Source: Alteromonas sp. KUL42 (GTDB lineage Bacteria; Pseudomonadota; Gammaproteobacteria; Enterobacterales; Alteromonadaceae). From it: a DNA stretch of 64,000 bases. Position 1 is the first letter of the stretch; each line of letters starts with the position of its first letter. Below are positions 9,589 to 18,189 of this stretch, piece after piece. The stretch spans positions 1 through 64,000 of the forward strand of contig NZ_BJKK01000018.1 of the NCBI RefSeq assembly GCF_006538325.1, written 5' to 3'. The notes under the pieces are model-generated. The model was not told the DNA's origin, did no database searches, and worked only from the letters and a program-made list of their open reading frames with translations. Made by a program: the position numbers and the translations under genes.

Positions 9589-12500
9589 TTAGTGTTTAAG
9601 TCTGGCATGCAGTTCTTGAACGGAAGTCACTTTATTACGATCATCTGCTGATTTCGCGCGGATTGTCGCAAACGCGGCATTCATCGTTGTCGTGTAAGTA
9701 ACTTTGTTCACCAACGCTTCGCGGCGAATATAGACAGAATCAGTGATCGCTTGACGCCCTTCTGTTGTGTTGATCAAATAAGCATATTCACCATTTTTGA
9801 TAGCATCAACAATATTTGGACGACCTTCAGATAACTTGTTCACCACAGTGCTCATGATACCTGCGTCGTAAAGTGTTGTGGCTGTACCACGGGTTGCTTC
9901 AATACTGAAGCCCGCTTCAACCAAAGCCTTCGCCAATTCGATAATTTTAGGCTTATCGGTTTCACGTACAGAAATAAGCGCTTTACCTTGCTTCGGCAAT
10001 GGCGCACCAGCACCTAAGTTTGCTTTCGCATATGCTTCCTCAAACGTGTCACCGACACCCATAACTTCACCAGTAGAGCGCATTTCTGGGCCTAGTAATG
10101 GGTCCACACCTTGGAATTTAGCAAATGGAAGTACCACTTCTTTCACCGAGTAGAATGGAGGAATAACTTCTTCTGTCACACCTTGTTCTACTAAGCTTAC
10201 TCCCGCCATTGCACGCGCTGCTACTTTCGCAAGCGGAACACCTGTTGCTTTAGATACAAACGGCACAGTACGCGCTGCACGAGGGTTAACCTCGATTAAG
10301 TATACTTCACCATCTTTAATTGCAAACTGGGTATTCATCAAGCCAACAACACCTAGTTCAAGTGCCATTGCGCGTACTTGTTCACGCATGGTGTCTTGAA
10401 TGTCTTTTGACAATGAATGTGGCGGTAGTGAACACGCTGAGTCACCCGAGTGAACGCCCGCTTGCTCAATGTGCTCCATAATGCCACCGATAACCACGTC
10501 TTTGCCGTCGCAAATAGCGTCAATATCAACTTCAATCGCATCGTCTAAGAAACGGTCTAGCAGTACTGGGGCGTCATTAGACACTTTAACCGCTTCGTTC
10601 AAATAACGCTTAAGGTCTTTGATGTCGTACACGATTTCCATTGCGCGGCCACCAAGTACATAACTTGGGCGTACAACAAGTGGGAAGCCAATTTCTTCGG
10701 CCATAGTTAACGCTTGTTCAACGTTAGTTACCGTCGCGTTAGCTGGCTGCTTAAGGTTAAGCTTGTTCACCATTTGCTGGAAACGCTCACGGTCTTCAGC
10801 GCGGTCGATAGCTTCAGGTGATGTACCCATAATAGGCACACCAGCCGCTTCAAGAGCTCGGGCAAGTTTAAGTGGTGTTTGACCACCGTACTGCACAATT
10901 ACGCCTTTTGGCTTTTCTTTTTCAACAATCTCAAGTACGTCTTCCAGTGTTACTGGTTCGAAGTACAAACGATCAGACGTGTCGTAGTCGGTAGAAACAG
11001 TTTCAGGGTTACAGTTAACCATGATGGTTTCATAACCGTCTTCACGCATTGAAAGGGCCGCATGTACGCAGCAGTAATCGAACTCGATACCTTGACCAAT
11101 TCGGTTTGGACCACCGCCCAACACCATAATTTTATCGTTATCTGTAGGCGCAGCTTCACACTCTTCATCATACGTCGAGTACATGTAGGCCGTGCTTGTT
11201 GAGAACTCTGCCGCGCATGTATCTACACGCTTATAAACCGGTGAAATACCAAAACCACGACGGGTTTCGCGTACATCGCTTTCAGCAACTTTTGTTAACT
11301 CAGCTAAACGTGCGTCAGAGAAACCTTTGCGCTTAAGGGCACGCATGAAGTCAGCGTCGATACCAGGTAAGCCAAGTTCTTCAACTTTTGCTTCAAGAAG
11401 AATAAGGTCTTCTAACTGAACTAGGTACCAGCGGTCGATGTTTGTAAGGTTGAACACTTCATCAACGGTCATCCCCATACGGAACGCATCACCAATGTAC
11501 CAAATACGCTCAGCACCTGGCTGACGAAGTTCGTAAACCACCTTATTGCGTGATTCGGCATCATCAAGGTCAACCATTGGGTTCAAACCAGTGGCACCAA
11601 CTTCAAGGCCACGAAGCGCTTTTTGAAGTGATTCCTGCTGGTTACGACCAATCGCCATAACCTCGCCCACAGACTTCATTTGCGTAGTTAGTCGGTCGTT
11701 AGCACCGGCAAACTTTTCAAAGTTAAAGCGAGGGATCTTAGTGACAACGTAATCGATTGATGGCTCGAACGATGCTGGTGTTAAACCACCTGTGATGTCG
11801 TTAGCTAGTTCATCGAGGGTATATCCAATGGCAAGCTTTGCAGCGACTTTCGCAATCGGGAAGCCCGTTGCTTTAGAAGCCAGCGCAGATGAACGCGATA
11901 CACGAGGGTTCATTTCAATAATTACCATGCGACCTGTTTTAGGGTCGACACCGAATTGAACGTTTGAACCACCTGTTTCAACACCAATTTCACGCAATAC
12001 AGCCATGGCAGCATTACGCATTATTTGGAATTCTTTGTCGGTCAGCGTTTGTGCTGGTGCAACAGTAATTGAGTCACCGGTATGCACACCCATTGGGTCG
12101 AAGTTTTCAATAGTACAAACGATAATGCAGTTATCTGCTCTGTCTCGTACTACTTCCATTTCGTATTCTTTCCAACCTAACAACGATTCGTCAATCAGCA
12201 ATTCGTTTGTAGGAGAAAGATCTAAACCGCGAGTACAAATCTCATTGAACTCATCGATATTATACGCAATACCACCACCGGTTCCGCCCATTGTGAACGA
12301 AGGACGAATAATACATGGAAAACCAATTCGGCTTAGCACATCGTGCGCTTCATCCATGCTGTGTGCGATTTCTGCACGAGGACACTCTAGACCGATATTA
12401 CGCATTGCCTTATCGAAGCGTTCGCGGTTTTCCGCTTTATCAATGGCATCTGCCGTTGCACCGATAAGCTCACAACCGAACTCTTCTAATACACCATGTT

Positions 12501-12810
12501 TATCTAGGTCAAGAGCACAGTTAAGTGCGGTTTGACCACCCATGGTAGGAAGAATGGCATCTGGACGTTCTTTTTCGATAATTTTGCGTACTACTTCCCA
12601 ATGAATTGGCTCGATGTAGGTTGCATCTGCCATTTCTGGGTCGGTCATGATGGTCGCTGGGTTAGAGTTCACCAAAATAACACGGTAGCCTTCTTCGCGA
12701 AGGGCTTTACACGCTTGGGCGCCTGAATAGTCAAATTCACAAGCCTGGCCGATAACAATAGGGCCAGCACCAATGATAAGAATACTTTTTATGTCGGTAC
12801 GTTTTGGCAT
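9589..12810 (-). CDS. carB: Carbamoyl-phosphate synthase large subunit
   Basis: Makes carbamoyl phosphate from bicarbonate, ATP and ammonia channelled from CarA, feeding both arginine and pyrimidine synthesis. The protein has 1073 residues, the full family length. The duplicated ATP-grasp halves are visible: first half from [21 protein letters not shown], with [10 protein letters not shown]; second half from about residue 555 ([21 protein letters not shown]), with SYVLGGRAM. The C-terminal MGS-like allosteric domain follows, near [14 protein letters not shown]. It starts 13 bases after carA, in one operon. Confidence 0.98.
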   Translation of the reverse strand: MPKRTDIKSILIIGAGPIVIGQACEFDYSGAQACKALREEGYRVILVNSNPATIMTDPEMADATYIEPIHWEVVRKIIEKERPDAILPTMGGQTALNCALDLDKHGVLEEFGCELIGATADAIDKAENRERFDKAMRNIGLECPRAEIAHSMDEAHDVLSRIGFPCIIRPSFTMGGTGGGIAYNIDEFNEICTRGLDLSPTNELLIDESLLGWKEYEMEVVRDRADNCIIVCTIENFDPMGVHTGDSITVAPAQTLTDKEFQIMRNAAMAVLREIGVETGGSNVQFGVDPKTGRMVIIEMNPRVSRSSALASKATGFPIAKVAAKLAIGYTLDELANDITGGLTPASFEPSIDYVVTKIPRFNFEKFAGANDRLTTQMKSVGEVMAIGRNQQESLQKALRGLEVGATGLNPMVDLDDAESRNKVVYELRQPGAERIWYIGDAFRMGMTVDEVFNLTNIDRWYLVQLEDLILLEAKVEELGLPGIDADFMRALKRKGFSDARLAELTKVAESDVRETRRGFGISPVYKRVDTCAAEFSTSTAYMYSTYDEECEAAPTDNDKIMVLGGGPNRIGQGIEFDYCCVHAALSMREDGYETIMVNCNPETVSTDYDTSDRLYFEPVTLEDVLEIVEKEKPKGVIVQYGGQTPLKLARALEAAGVPIMGTSPEAIDRAEDRERFQQMVNKLNLKQPANATVTNVEQALTMAEEIGFPLVVRPSYVLGGRAMEIVYDIKDLKRYLNEAVKVSNDAPVLLDRFLDDAIEVDIDAICDGKDVVIGGIMEHIEQAGVHSGDSACSLPPHSLSKDIQDTMREQVRAMALELGVVGLMNTQFAIKDGEVYLIEVNPRAARTVPFVSKATGVPLAKVAARAMAGVSLVEQGVTEEVIPPFYSVKEVVLPFAKFQGVDPLLGPEMRSTGEVMGVGDTFEEAYAKANLGAGAPLPKQGKALISVRETDKPKIIELAKALVEAGFSIEATRGTATTLYDAGIMSTVVNKLSEGRPNIVDAIKNGEYAYLINTTEGRQAITDSVYIRREALVNKVTYTTTMNAAFATIRAKSADDRNKVTSVQELHARLKH

Positions 12811-12823
12811 AGCGGGCTAATTC

Positions 12824-13954
12824 CTACTGCTTGTGTTGTTCAATAAGTTCAATGAAGTGGTCGAATAACGGTGCCGCTTCATGTGGACCTGGACTTGCTT
12901 CTGGGTGACCTTGGAAGCTAAACGCAGGCTTGTCGGTGCGATGAATACCTTGCAACGACTTGTCGAACAACGAAATGTGAGTTACTTCTAGGTTATCTGG
13001 CAAGCTAGACTCATCTACCGCAAAACCGTGGTTTTGGCTGGTGATCATAACTACATTACGCTTAAGGTCTTTAACTGGGTGGTTTGCACCGTGATGACCA
13101 AATTTCATCTTCACTGTCTTCGCACCACTTGCAAGAGCAAGTAACTGGTGACCAAGACAAATACCGAATACGGGAATACCAGTTTCAACGATGGTTTTGA
13201 TAGCAGTGATTGCATAATCACATGGTTCAGGATCACCTGGACCGTTTGATAAGAACACGCCATCAGGGTTCATACCCAATACATCTTCAGCAGGCGTTTG
13301 TGCAGGCACTAAGGTTACCTTGCAACCACGGTCTGCTAGCATGCGAAGAATGTTATTTTTCACGCCGAAATCATAGGCAACAACGTGATGTTTTGTTTCA
13401 CTTGGCGTTACGTAGCCCTTGCCAAGTTCCCAACTGCCTTCTGTCCATGTTTTTGGTTCAGTAATGCTAACTACTTTTGCCAAATCCATGCCTTTAAGGC
13501 CAGGGAATGCTTTTGCTTGCGCCAGCGCGCTAGACTCGTCTAATTCATCAGAGCAAATAATGCAGCCATTTTGTGCACCTTTGTCTCGCAAGATACGCGT
13601 TAAACGACGTGTATCAATGTCAGCAATACCCACAACACCTTTCGCTTTTAGGTATTCAGACAAAGTTTGCTGTTGACGAAAGTTACTAGCAACTAATGGA
13701 AGGTCACGAATAATGAGACCCTTCGACCAGATTTTATCTGCTTCGACGTCTTCTTCGTTAGTACCGGTGTTGCCAATGTGTGGATAAGTAAGGGTGATGA
13801 GTTGTTCAGCGTAGGATGGATCGGTGAGAATTTCTTGATAGCCAGTCATGGAAGTATTAAAAACGACTTCCCCGACGGCGGAGCCTGTAGCGCCTATCGC
13901 CGTACCTTTAAAAACAGAACCATCCTCTAACACCAAAAGGGCAGAATTAGCCAA
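12824..13954 (-). CDS. carA: Carbamoyl-phosphate synthase small (glutaminase) subunit
   Basis: Glutaminase that supplies ammonia to CarB. The frame is open up to 14170, but the family N-terminus ([23 protein letters not shown], cf. [12 protein letters not shown] in E. coli) begins at a TTG at 13954-13952. This TTG is preceded 5 bases upstream by a perfect Shine-Dalgarno CTGGAGG (13966-13960), so I choose a TTG start giving 376 residues, close to the usual 378-382. The class I amidotransferase domain occupies the C-terminal half with [12 protein letters not shown] (nucleophile Cys), and [13 protein letters not shown] carries the catalytic His and Glu. Confidence 0.96.
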   Translation of the reverse strand: MANSALLVLEDGSVFKGTAIGATGSAVGEVVFNTSMTGYQEILTDPSYAEQLITLTYPHIGNTGTNEEDVEADKIWSKGLIIRDLPLVASNFRQQQTLSEYLKAKGVVGIADIDTRRLTRILRDKGAQNGCIICSDELDESSALAQAKAFPGLKGMDLAKVVSITEPKTWTEGSWELGKGYVTPSETKHHVVAYDFGVKNNILRMLADRGCKVTLVPAQTPAEDVLGMNPDGVFLSNGPGDPEPCDYAITAIKTIVETGIPVFGICLGHQLLALASGAKTVKMKFGHHGANHPVKDLKRNVVMITSQNHGFAVDESSLPDNLEVTHISLFDKSLQGIHRTDKPAFSFQGHPEASPGPHEAAPLFDHFIELIEQHKQ

Positions 13955-14158
13955 GTCAACCTCCAGATTAAGGATAACTATGTGTTTGTGCATTTTTCCG
14001 CACAAACCCCACAAAAAACGGGAGGTAGTGATAACATTACATCCCGTTTTACGATCTTTGCAGCTAATAAAACCGCACTCTTCAGCGGAATTAACAGCTT
14101 TAGAATACGAAATTCTGGCAAATTCCGGCGAGTATACATCACTCTGTAAAAATGGCAA
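13955..14158 (-). promoter_or_regulatory. carAB promoter and structured leader with candidate attenuator
   Basis: On the minus strand, TTGCCA (14158-14153) and TATACT (14136-14131) are 16 bases apart, a near-consensus sigma-70 promoter predicting a leader of about 170 bases. The imperfect dyad AGAATTTCGTATTCT (14116-14102) follows. Then AAAACGGGA (14050-14042) pairs with TCCCGTTTT (14023-14015), continuing to UUUUUU, which looks like an intrinsic terminator with an 18-base loop. A 19-codon frame (14037 to 13978) begins in that loop and runs through the U tract. The layout suggests transcription attenuation by pyrimidine or arginine status. The elements are seen; the regulation is inferred. 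Confidence 0.55.
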
Positions 14159-14308
14159 ATTTATTTGCAATAAATTACTAAAATAACGCTTATAACACCT
14201 TTTTTGCTCAGAACCACTGAAAGTACAGCTTATTGCTCAAATTAAGTGCAACTTTGGTTTAACACTTTAATAACGTGTAAGAGATTGCACTAAAACCCTC
14301 ACTATTAT
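14159..14308. other. Intergenic region between dapB stop and carA promoter
   Basis: No gene is seen. A nested inverted repeat lies here: AGTGCAA (14246-14252) with TTGCACT (14286-14292), and inside it TTAACAC (14260-14266) with GTGTAA (14276-14281). It lies just beyond the dapB stop codon and may contribute to 3'-end formation, but it lacks a good U tract. Confidence 0.35.
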
Positions 14309-15112
14309 CTACAGCTTTAAATTGAGTACATCCACCATGGAGTATAGACCAGGTTCCTTACCATACAACCATTGTGCAGCATGAACAGCCCCTTTCGCAA
14401 AAGTTAAACGACTAGATGCTTTATGTGTAATCTCTAAACGCTCGCCAATGTCTGCAAACAGCGCGGTATGCTCGCCAACTATATCTCCTGCGCGAATAGT
14501 CGCAAAACCAATAGTACCCTGGTCGCGTTCTGGTTCTTTCCCTTCCCGACCGTAAACGGCGCAGGTTTTAAGATCTCTACCAAGTTCATCAGCAATAGCT
14601 TCACCGATAGCCATAGCAGTGCCCGATGGCGCATCTTGTTTGAATCTGTGATGTGCTTCGGTAATTTCTATGTCTGCAGTATTTCCTAAAACACTTGCCG
14701 CTTGACGAACTAGCGACAGCATAAGGTTTACACCCACACTATAATTGGCCGCAAATACGATAGGGATATGCTTTGCAGCTTCATTTAAAGCGCTAAGTTG
14801 TGCGTCATTCAACCCAGTTGTACCAATGACTACGGGCATGTTGTTTTTTACACACCATGCAAGGTTACTTTCAATCACTGAGGGCAATGTAAAATCTATC
14901 ATCACATCCGCATCTTCTGCAGAAAGCGATGATAGCGCTGAACATGCAATTTCCTTCTTACCGATACCAGCAAGTTCGCCTACATTCATACCAACCCATG
15001 GAGAGTCATCTCGCACGGTTGCCACACTAAGTTCAGCATTATCACTTAAATCAAGCGCTTCAACTAATACTCTTCCCATACGCCCATTGGCGCCAAACAA
15101 ACCTACTTTCAT
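14309..15112 (-). CDS. dapB: 4-Hydroxy-tetrahydrodipicolinate reductase
   Basis: NAD(P)H-dependent reductase of the lysine/diaminopimelate pathway. It has 267 residues (E. coli 273). The N-terminal Rossmann motif VGLFGANGRMGR is present, as are DFTLPSV and VIGTTGL. The catalytic and substrate segment HHRFKQDAPSGTA lies around residue 155. It lies immediately upstream of carAB on the same strand, the order seen in enterobacteria, but the internal promoter and hairpin between them suggest carAB can be transcribed separately. Confidence 0.97.
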   Translation of the reverse strand: MKVGLFGANGRMGRVLVEALDLSDNAELSVATVRDDSPWVGMNVGELAGIGKKEIACSALSSLSAEDADVMIDFTLPSVIESNLAWCVKNNMPVVIGTTGLNDAQLSALNEAAKHIPIVFAANYSVGVNLMLSLVRQAASVLGNTADIEITEAHHRFKQDAPSGTAMAIGEAIADELGRDLKTCAVYGREGKEPERDQGTIGFATIRAGDIVGEHTALFADIGERLEITHKASSRLTFAKGAVHAAQWLYGKEPGLYSMVDVLNLKL

Positions 15113-15363
15113 CGCACTGCTGCACTTTATTAACCGTTAACTTGCTGGCATTTTGCCAAATGCAGATACTAATGCAACGTGATTATTGGAATTAGTCAGT
15201 TAAAACCGAACTAAATACGATCAGTCCCCCTTTTTAAACGAGGAGCTGATCCGATTGCCAGTTTACTAATTGCCAAGAATATTCCACTCTAAGCGTTGTA
15301 GATCTTAACTTGTAACATTCACCAAGCCAGAAACTTTCACCTACTCAATGTGTATTATAAATC

Positions 15364-16050
15364 ATGAATAAAACGCTTATCTGGGATTTGCCCACACGCT
15401 TGTTTCATTGGTTACTTGTAGCCAGTATTTTTGCTCAATACGCCACTGCAGAATGGTTAGATGACGCTGTTCAATGGCATTTCTATATCGGGTACTTCAC
15501 ATTATTTCTTATCGTATTTAGAGTGCTTTGGGGGGTTGTTGGAACTGAGCACGCAAAATTTTCTAATTTTGTTAAGGGACCAAAAGCAGTTGTCACCTAT
15601 ATAAGTACGCTTTTCGATAAACATTCAACATCGTCGGTTGGACACAACCCGTTGGGAGGCTGGTTTGTGGTTGTAATGCTAATTCTTGTTGGTGTGCAAG
15701 GAATATCCGGTCTATTTATGACCGATGATATATTTCTCGACGGCCCGTATAGAAGCATGGCGGACGAATCAACCATTGAGTTAATGAGTTCACTGCATCA
15801 CCTCGCCTTCGATGCACTTCTTTATGTGATTGGTTTGCACATACTTGCCATTGTTTTCTATGCCGTTTATAAAAAGCAAAAGCTTGTACCTGCAATGGTT
15901 CATGGAAAAAAAGAAACATCGTCGCCAAGTATCGGCCATTCTAGAATTCGATTAGCAATAATTGTTGCAATAGTAGCAGCGGCACTGGTGTATGTGGCAA
16001 TAGAGGTATATCCACCGTCTTCGGATGTTGGCGAGTATTACTATTACTAA
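15364..16050 (+). CDS. Cytochrome b561-like membrane protein
   Basis: Predicted dihaem b-type cytochrome of the inner membrane, 228 residues. The opening WDLPTRLFHWLLVASIFAQY, the HFYIGYFTLFLIVFRVLWG segment and a later SLHHLAFDALLYVIGLHILAIVF segment give four hydrophobic helices with His residues positioned as haem ligands, as in the CybB/cytochrome b561 (COG3658-type) family. These proteins pass electrons between the quinone pool and periplasmic partners. A fifth hydrophobic stretch near the C-terminus precedes a short tyrosine-rich tail (EYYYY). The partner is unknown; no cytochrome c gene is adjacent. Confidence 0.78.
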   Translation: MNKTLIWDLPTRLFHWLLVASIFAQYATAEWLDDAVQWHFYIGYFTLFLIVFRVLWGVVGTEHAKFSNFVKGPKAVVTYISTLFDKHSTSSVGHNPLGGWFVVVMLILVGVQGISGLFMTDDIFLDGPYRSMADESTIELMSSLHHLAFDALLYVIGLHILAIVFYAVYKKQKLVPAMVHGKKETSSPSIGHSRIRLAIIVAIVAAALVYVAIEVYPPSSDVGEYYYY

Positions 16051-16085
16051 CCAGTATTATTACTAGCGAGTTACTCCTTTGATGA

Positions 16086-16115
16086 GTTGCTCTTTTGCTT
16101 TCACAAAAGAGCAAC
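16086..16115. terminator. Perfect 12-bp hairpin between convergent genes
   Basis: GTTGCTCTTTTG (16086-16097) and CAAAAGAGCAAC (16104-16115) form a perfect 12-bp stem with a 6-base loop. It sits between the convergent b561 and prpE genes. There is no long U tract outside the stem, so terminator function is likely but not certain. Confidence 0.55.
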
Positions 16116-16140
16116 GCTATTGATTATGTTGTTTAGTAAA

Positions 16141-18054
16141 TTACACGTTCGAAGCGTTGTCAGACACCAAACCTTTTTCACGCATTAGCGTAGTGATCTC
16201 AGACACACTGGCCGGGTCGTCTATGGTTGAGGGTACTGATACATCCTCATTGGCAGCAATTTGTCGGAGTAATTTTCTTAAAATTTTACCTGAACGAGTT
16301 TTTGGTAAGCGATTGACGACAATGGCCCGCTTAAAACACGCCACAGGCCCAATCGTTTCTCTAACCCGACTTATTAGCTCTTTTTCAAGTTCACTTTCTT
16401 CTATTGAGACGCCATCCTTAAGCAATACGAGTCCTACAGGCATCTGCCCTTTCAGTGGGTCGTGAATGCCAATAACACTGCATTCAGCGATAGCAGGGTG
16501 CGCAGCTAGCACCTCCTCCATTTCGCCCGTTGATAGTCTGTGCCCGGCCACGTTGATAACATCATCAGTTCGTCCCATGATGAAAACAAAACCATCATCA
16601 TCAATATAACCGTTATCGCCAGTGCTGTAATAGCCTTCGAACTCTCTCAAATAGCCGTCAACAAAACGCTCATGATCTTGCCAAATTGTCATTAAGCACC
16701 CAGGGGGCAAAGGAAGCTGTATTGCTATTGCGCCTTTTTGCCCTTTTACCTGCTCTTCTCCACCGCTTTGTAATACCTTCACATTAAACCCTGGCGTTGG
16801 CACACTTGATGAGCCGGGCTTTGTTTTCATCGGCTCAATCCCCATTGGATTAGAACAAATAGGCCAACCTGTCTCGGTTTGCCACCAATGGTCGATAACC
16901 GGCACACCCACTTTTTCGCTGGCCCAATAGTACGTTGGTGGATCTAAGCGTTCTCCAGCCATAAAGAGCGTTCGTAAACTGGAAATATCATACTGCTCAA
17001 TAAATGCGGCTTCGGGATCTTCCTTTCGTATTGCTCTAAAAGCAGTAGGTGCAGCGAACAACACATTTATTTTATGCGTTTCAACCATACGCCAAAACGC
17101 ACCTGCATCTGGAGTGCCTACGGGTTTTCCTTCATACATCACAGTAGTAGCGCCCTTAATTAAAGGGCCATATACAATGTAGGAGTGCCCTACTACCCAT
17201 CCTACATCTGAGGCCGCCCAAAATACGTCGTCTTGGCTTATCCCGTAAATGGCATCCATTGAATAATGAAGAGCCACTGCATGCCCACCATTATCGCGCA
17301 CAACACCTTTCGGTTTACCCGTTGTGCCTGAAGTGTACAAAACATAAAGCGGATCGGTGGCGTCAACTGGCGTAGCATCAACCGGTTGACTAGTGGACAT
17401 CAAATATTGCCAGTCGTGATCATATCCCGCTTCTAATTTTGCTTCGTGTTGTGGACGCTGAAAAATAACACAGCCCGTGGGTTTATGTTCTGCCTGAGCA
17501 ATTGCTTCATCAACCAACGGCTTGTATGGCAGTAACTTTTTACCCTCAATGCCACACGATGCAGTAACGATGAGTTTTGGCGTTGCATCATCAATACGTA
17601 CGGCTAGCTCATTTGCTGCGAAACCACCAAATACGACAGAATGGATTGCGCCAACTCGAGCACAAGCCAACATGGCAATAGCAGCTTGTGGAATCATGGG
17701 CATGTAAATAATAACACGATCCCCTTTTCCAACTTTAAGTCGCGTAAGGGCGCCTGCAAAGGTTGCTACTTCTGAAAGCAACTCGCTATAGGACAAGTGC
17801 TGGGTAACTCCTGTAACAGGTGAATCATAAATAAGTGCAGTCTTATCGCCTCTGCCTTCTTTCACATGATGGTCTAGTGCCAAGTAACTGGTATTGAGTG
17901 ATCCACCTTTAAACCACTCATAATAGCCATTATCAGACTTCGAACACGCTGCAGGCGGGTTCGTAAACCACGCTAAGTCACTAGACTTCTTCAACCAAAA
18001 TGTTTCGGGCGACTCGGTAGAGTCCATATATTCATTTTTATAATTCATAAGCAA
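16141..18054 (-). CDS. prpE: Propionyl-CoA synthetase-type acyl-CoA ligase
   Basis: AMP-forming ligase that activates propionate (and usually acetate less well) to its CoA ester. It has 637 residues, the size of PrpE and Acs. AMP-binding motifs visible: YTSGTTGKPKGVVRDNGGH, the DHWWQTETGWP loop, YYSTGDNGYIDDDGF and GRTDDVINVAGHRLS. The C-terminal PKTRSGKILRK holds the lysine that is acetylated in this family. The opening WFKGGSLNTSYLALDHHV and the CSNPMG segment favour PrpE over Acs. A start two codons downstream (MNYKNEY) is possible. It stands alone, without prpBCD. Confidence 0.85.
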   Translation of the reverse strand: MLMNYKNEYMDSTESPETFWLKKSSDLAWFTNPPAACSKSDNGYYEWFKGGSLNTSYLALDHHVKEGRGDKTALIYDSPVTGVTQHLSYSELLSEVATFAGALTRLKVGKGDRVIIYMPMIPQAAIAMLACARVGAIHSVVFGGFAANELAVRIDDATPKLIVTASCGIEGKKLLPYKPLVDEAIAQAEHKPTGCVIFQRPQHEAKLEAGYDHDWQYLMSTSQPVDATPVDATDPLYVLYTSGTTGKPKGVVRDNGGHAVALHYSMDAIYGISQDDVFWAASDVGWVVGHSYIVYGPLIKGATTVMYEGKPVGTPDAGAFWRMVETHKINVLFAAPTAFRAIRKEDPEAAFIEQYDISSLRTLFMAGERLDPPTYYWASEKVGVPVIDHWWQTETGWPICSNPMGIEPMKTKPGSSSVPTPGFNVKVLQSGGEEQVKGQKGAIAIQLPLPPGCLMTIWQDHERFVDGYLREFEGYYSTGDNGYIDDDGFVFIMGRTDDVINVAGHRLSTGEMEEVLAAHPAIAECSVIGIHDPLKGQMPVGLVLLKDGVSIEESELEKELISRVRETIGPVACFKRAIVVNRLPKTRSGKILRKLLRQIAANEDVSVPSTIDDPASVSEITTLMREKGLVSDNASNV

Positions 18055-18189
18055 TTCCGATATAGGGTTTAGTAAAACCCTACTTTAGATGGTGTTACTC
18101 TGCTTATAAGACTTAAGGCTTATAAACGCTAAAGTGTTGAATTTATGTAAAATAAATATTAAAGAATGAGCGTAAAGATGAAGGATATT

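Noticed and set aside
14102-14116. ArgR box in the carAB leader
   Set aside because: The dyad AGAATTTCGTATTCT has a 5-base centre between GAAT and ATTC where the ARG box has 4, and no second box is found at the usual spacing.
13955-14170. 72-codon N-terminal extension of carA
   Set aside because: The open frame runs through the predicted promoter and terminator hairpin, has no family similarity, and the TTG at 13954 has a perfect ribosome site and the right N-terminus.
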